6,888 nucleotides of DNA, taken from an uncultured bacterium (GTDB lineage Bacteria; Actinomycetota; Coriobacteriia; Coriobacteriales; Coriobacteriaceae). The first letter of the stretch is position 1; each line of letters starts with the position of its first letter. Made by a program: the position numbers and the translations under genes. The notes under the pieces are model-generated. The model was not told the DNA's origin. It was given only the letters and a program-made list of their open reading frames with translations, and did no database searches. The stretch is taken from positions 1 through 6,888 of the forward strand of contig CAJMSL010000106.1 of NCBI GenBank assembly GCA_905216045.1, in the 5' to 3' direction. Of this stretch, positions 6,774 to 6,888 are shown one piece after another.

Positions 6774-6888
6774 CGACATAGCCTCCCTTTGAGAGCAGCT
6801 CAAGGAGCTTCTCCTCGGACTTCCTCGTCTGGCGAAGGAGGTCGTAGTAACGTTTCCTGGTCTCCGCCGGCGGCGCGATCTCCTCGCG
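6763..6888 (-). CDS. C-terminal end of an unrecognised gene upstream of hsdM (partial)
   Basis: Reading leftward from the window edge, one frame stays open for 41 codons and ends at TAG 6765-6763, 11 bases inside hsdM. The peptide starts REEIAPPAETRKRYYDLL, continues with QTRKSEEKLLELL and ends GGYVDGE. It is highly charged, with a likely amphipathic helix rich in Lys, Glu and Leu, which would suit a C-terminal coiled-coil or oligomerisation tail. I do not recognise the family. The overlap and shared ribosome binding site region suggest co-transcription with hsdM, so it could be a regulator or accessory defence gene. That role is inference. A chance open frame of 41 codons is possible, but its exact fit to the hsdM start argues against it. 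Confidence 0.6.
   Translation of the reverse strand, partial: REEIAPPAETRKRYYDLLRQTRKSEEKLLELLSKGGYVDGE
6782..6787 (-). promoter_or_regulatory. Ribosome binding site that sets the hsdM start
   Basis: On the minus strand, AAAGGGAGGCT is followed by two nearby in-frame ATGs, at 6779 and 6773. GGGAGG ends two bases before the first and eight bases before the second, so the second is the likelier start. The site lies inside the coding end of the upstream gene, which implies that hsdM translation is coupled to, or at least follows, that gene. Confidence 0.65.

Noticed and set aside
1..6888. CRISPR array, tRNA or rRNA genes, insertion sequences
   Set aside because: No regularly spaced repeats, cloverleaf-like segment, rRNA-like sequence, transposase motif or terminal inverted repeats were seen on reading both strands.

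Overview
The window is dominated by a complete, apparently intact type I restriction-modification operon, hsdM-hsdS-hsdR. It lies on the minus strand from about 6773 down to 1243. The coding DNA is moderately high in GC, about 60% in the stretches I counted by hand. Shine-Dalgarno sequences are strong (GGGAGG type), and a 14-base element close to the Gram-positive/actinobacterial LexA box lies at 116-129. Together these suggest a bacterium of the Actinomycetota, possibly a gut coriobacterium. That placement is an impression from protein style and composition, not a proof.

Layout from left to right. Bases 1-25 hold only the first eight codons of a leftward gene, preceded by a good ribosome binding site. 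Bases 26-283 are an AT-richer divergent intergenic region with the LexA-like palindrome and a weak hairpin. Bases 284-1017 (plus strand) encode a DEDDh 3'-5' exonuclease of the ERI-1/epsilon type. It is broken by a one-base frameshift near 623-626, apparently loss of one T. Bases 1018-1242 are an AT-rich gap between convergent genes with a 10-bp inverted repeat that probably terminates the hsd operon. From 4155 down to 1243 is hsdR (translocase/nuclease), from 5281 down to 4148 hsdS (specificity subunit), and from 6773 down to 5283 hsdM (N6-adenine methyltransferase). From 6888 down to 6763 is the C-terminal end of another leftward gene, unrecognised, which overlaps the start of hsdM.

The operon genes act together. 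HsdM and HsdS form the modification enzyme, whose two target-recognition domains define a bipartite recognition sequence. HsdR joins them to make the ATP-dependent restriction complex. The genes are tightly coupled: 11-base overlap before hsdM, one base between hsdM and hsdS, and 8-base overlap between hsdS and hsdR. No operon promoter is visible, so transcription probably starts beyond 6888.

The most notable signals are a sharp GC step inside hsdS, the frameshifted exonuclease, the LexA-like site and the coupled upstream gene. I see no convincing evidence of a wholly new system in this window. The best place for an undescribed component is the gene cut by the right edge.
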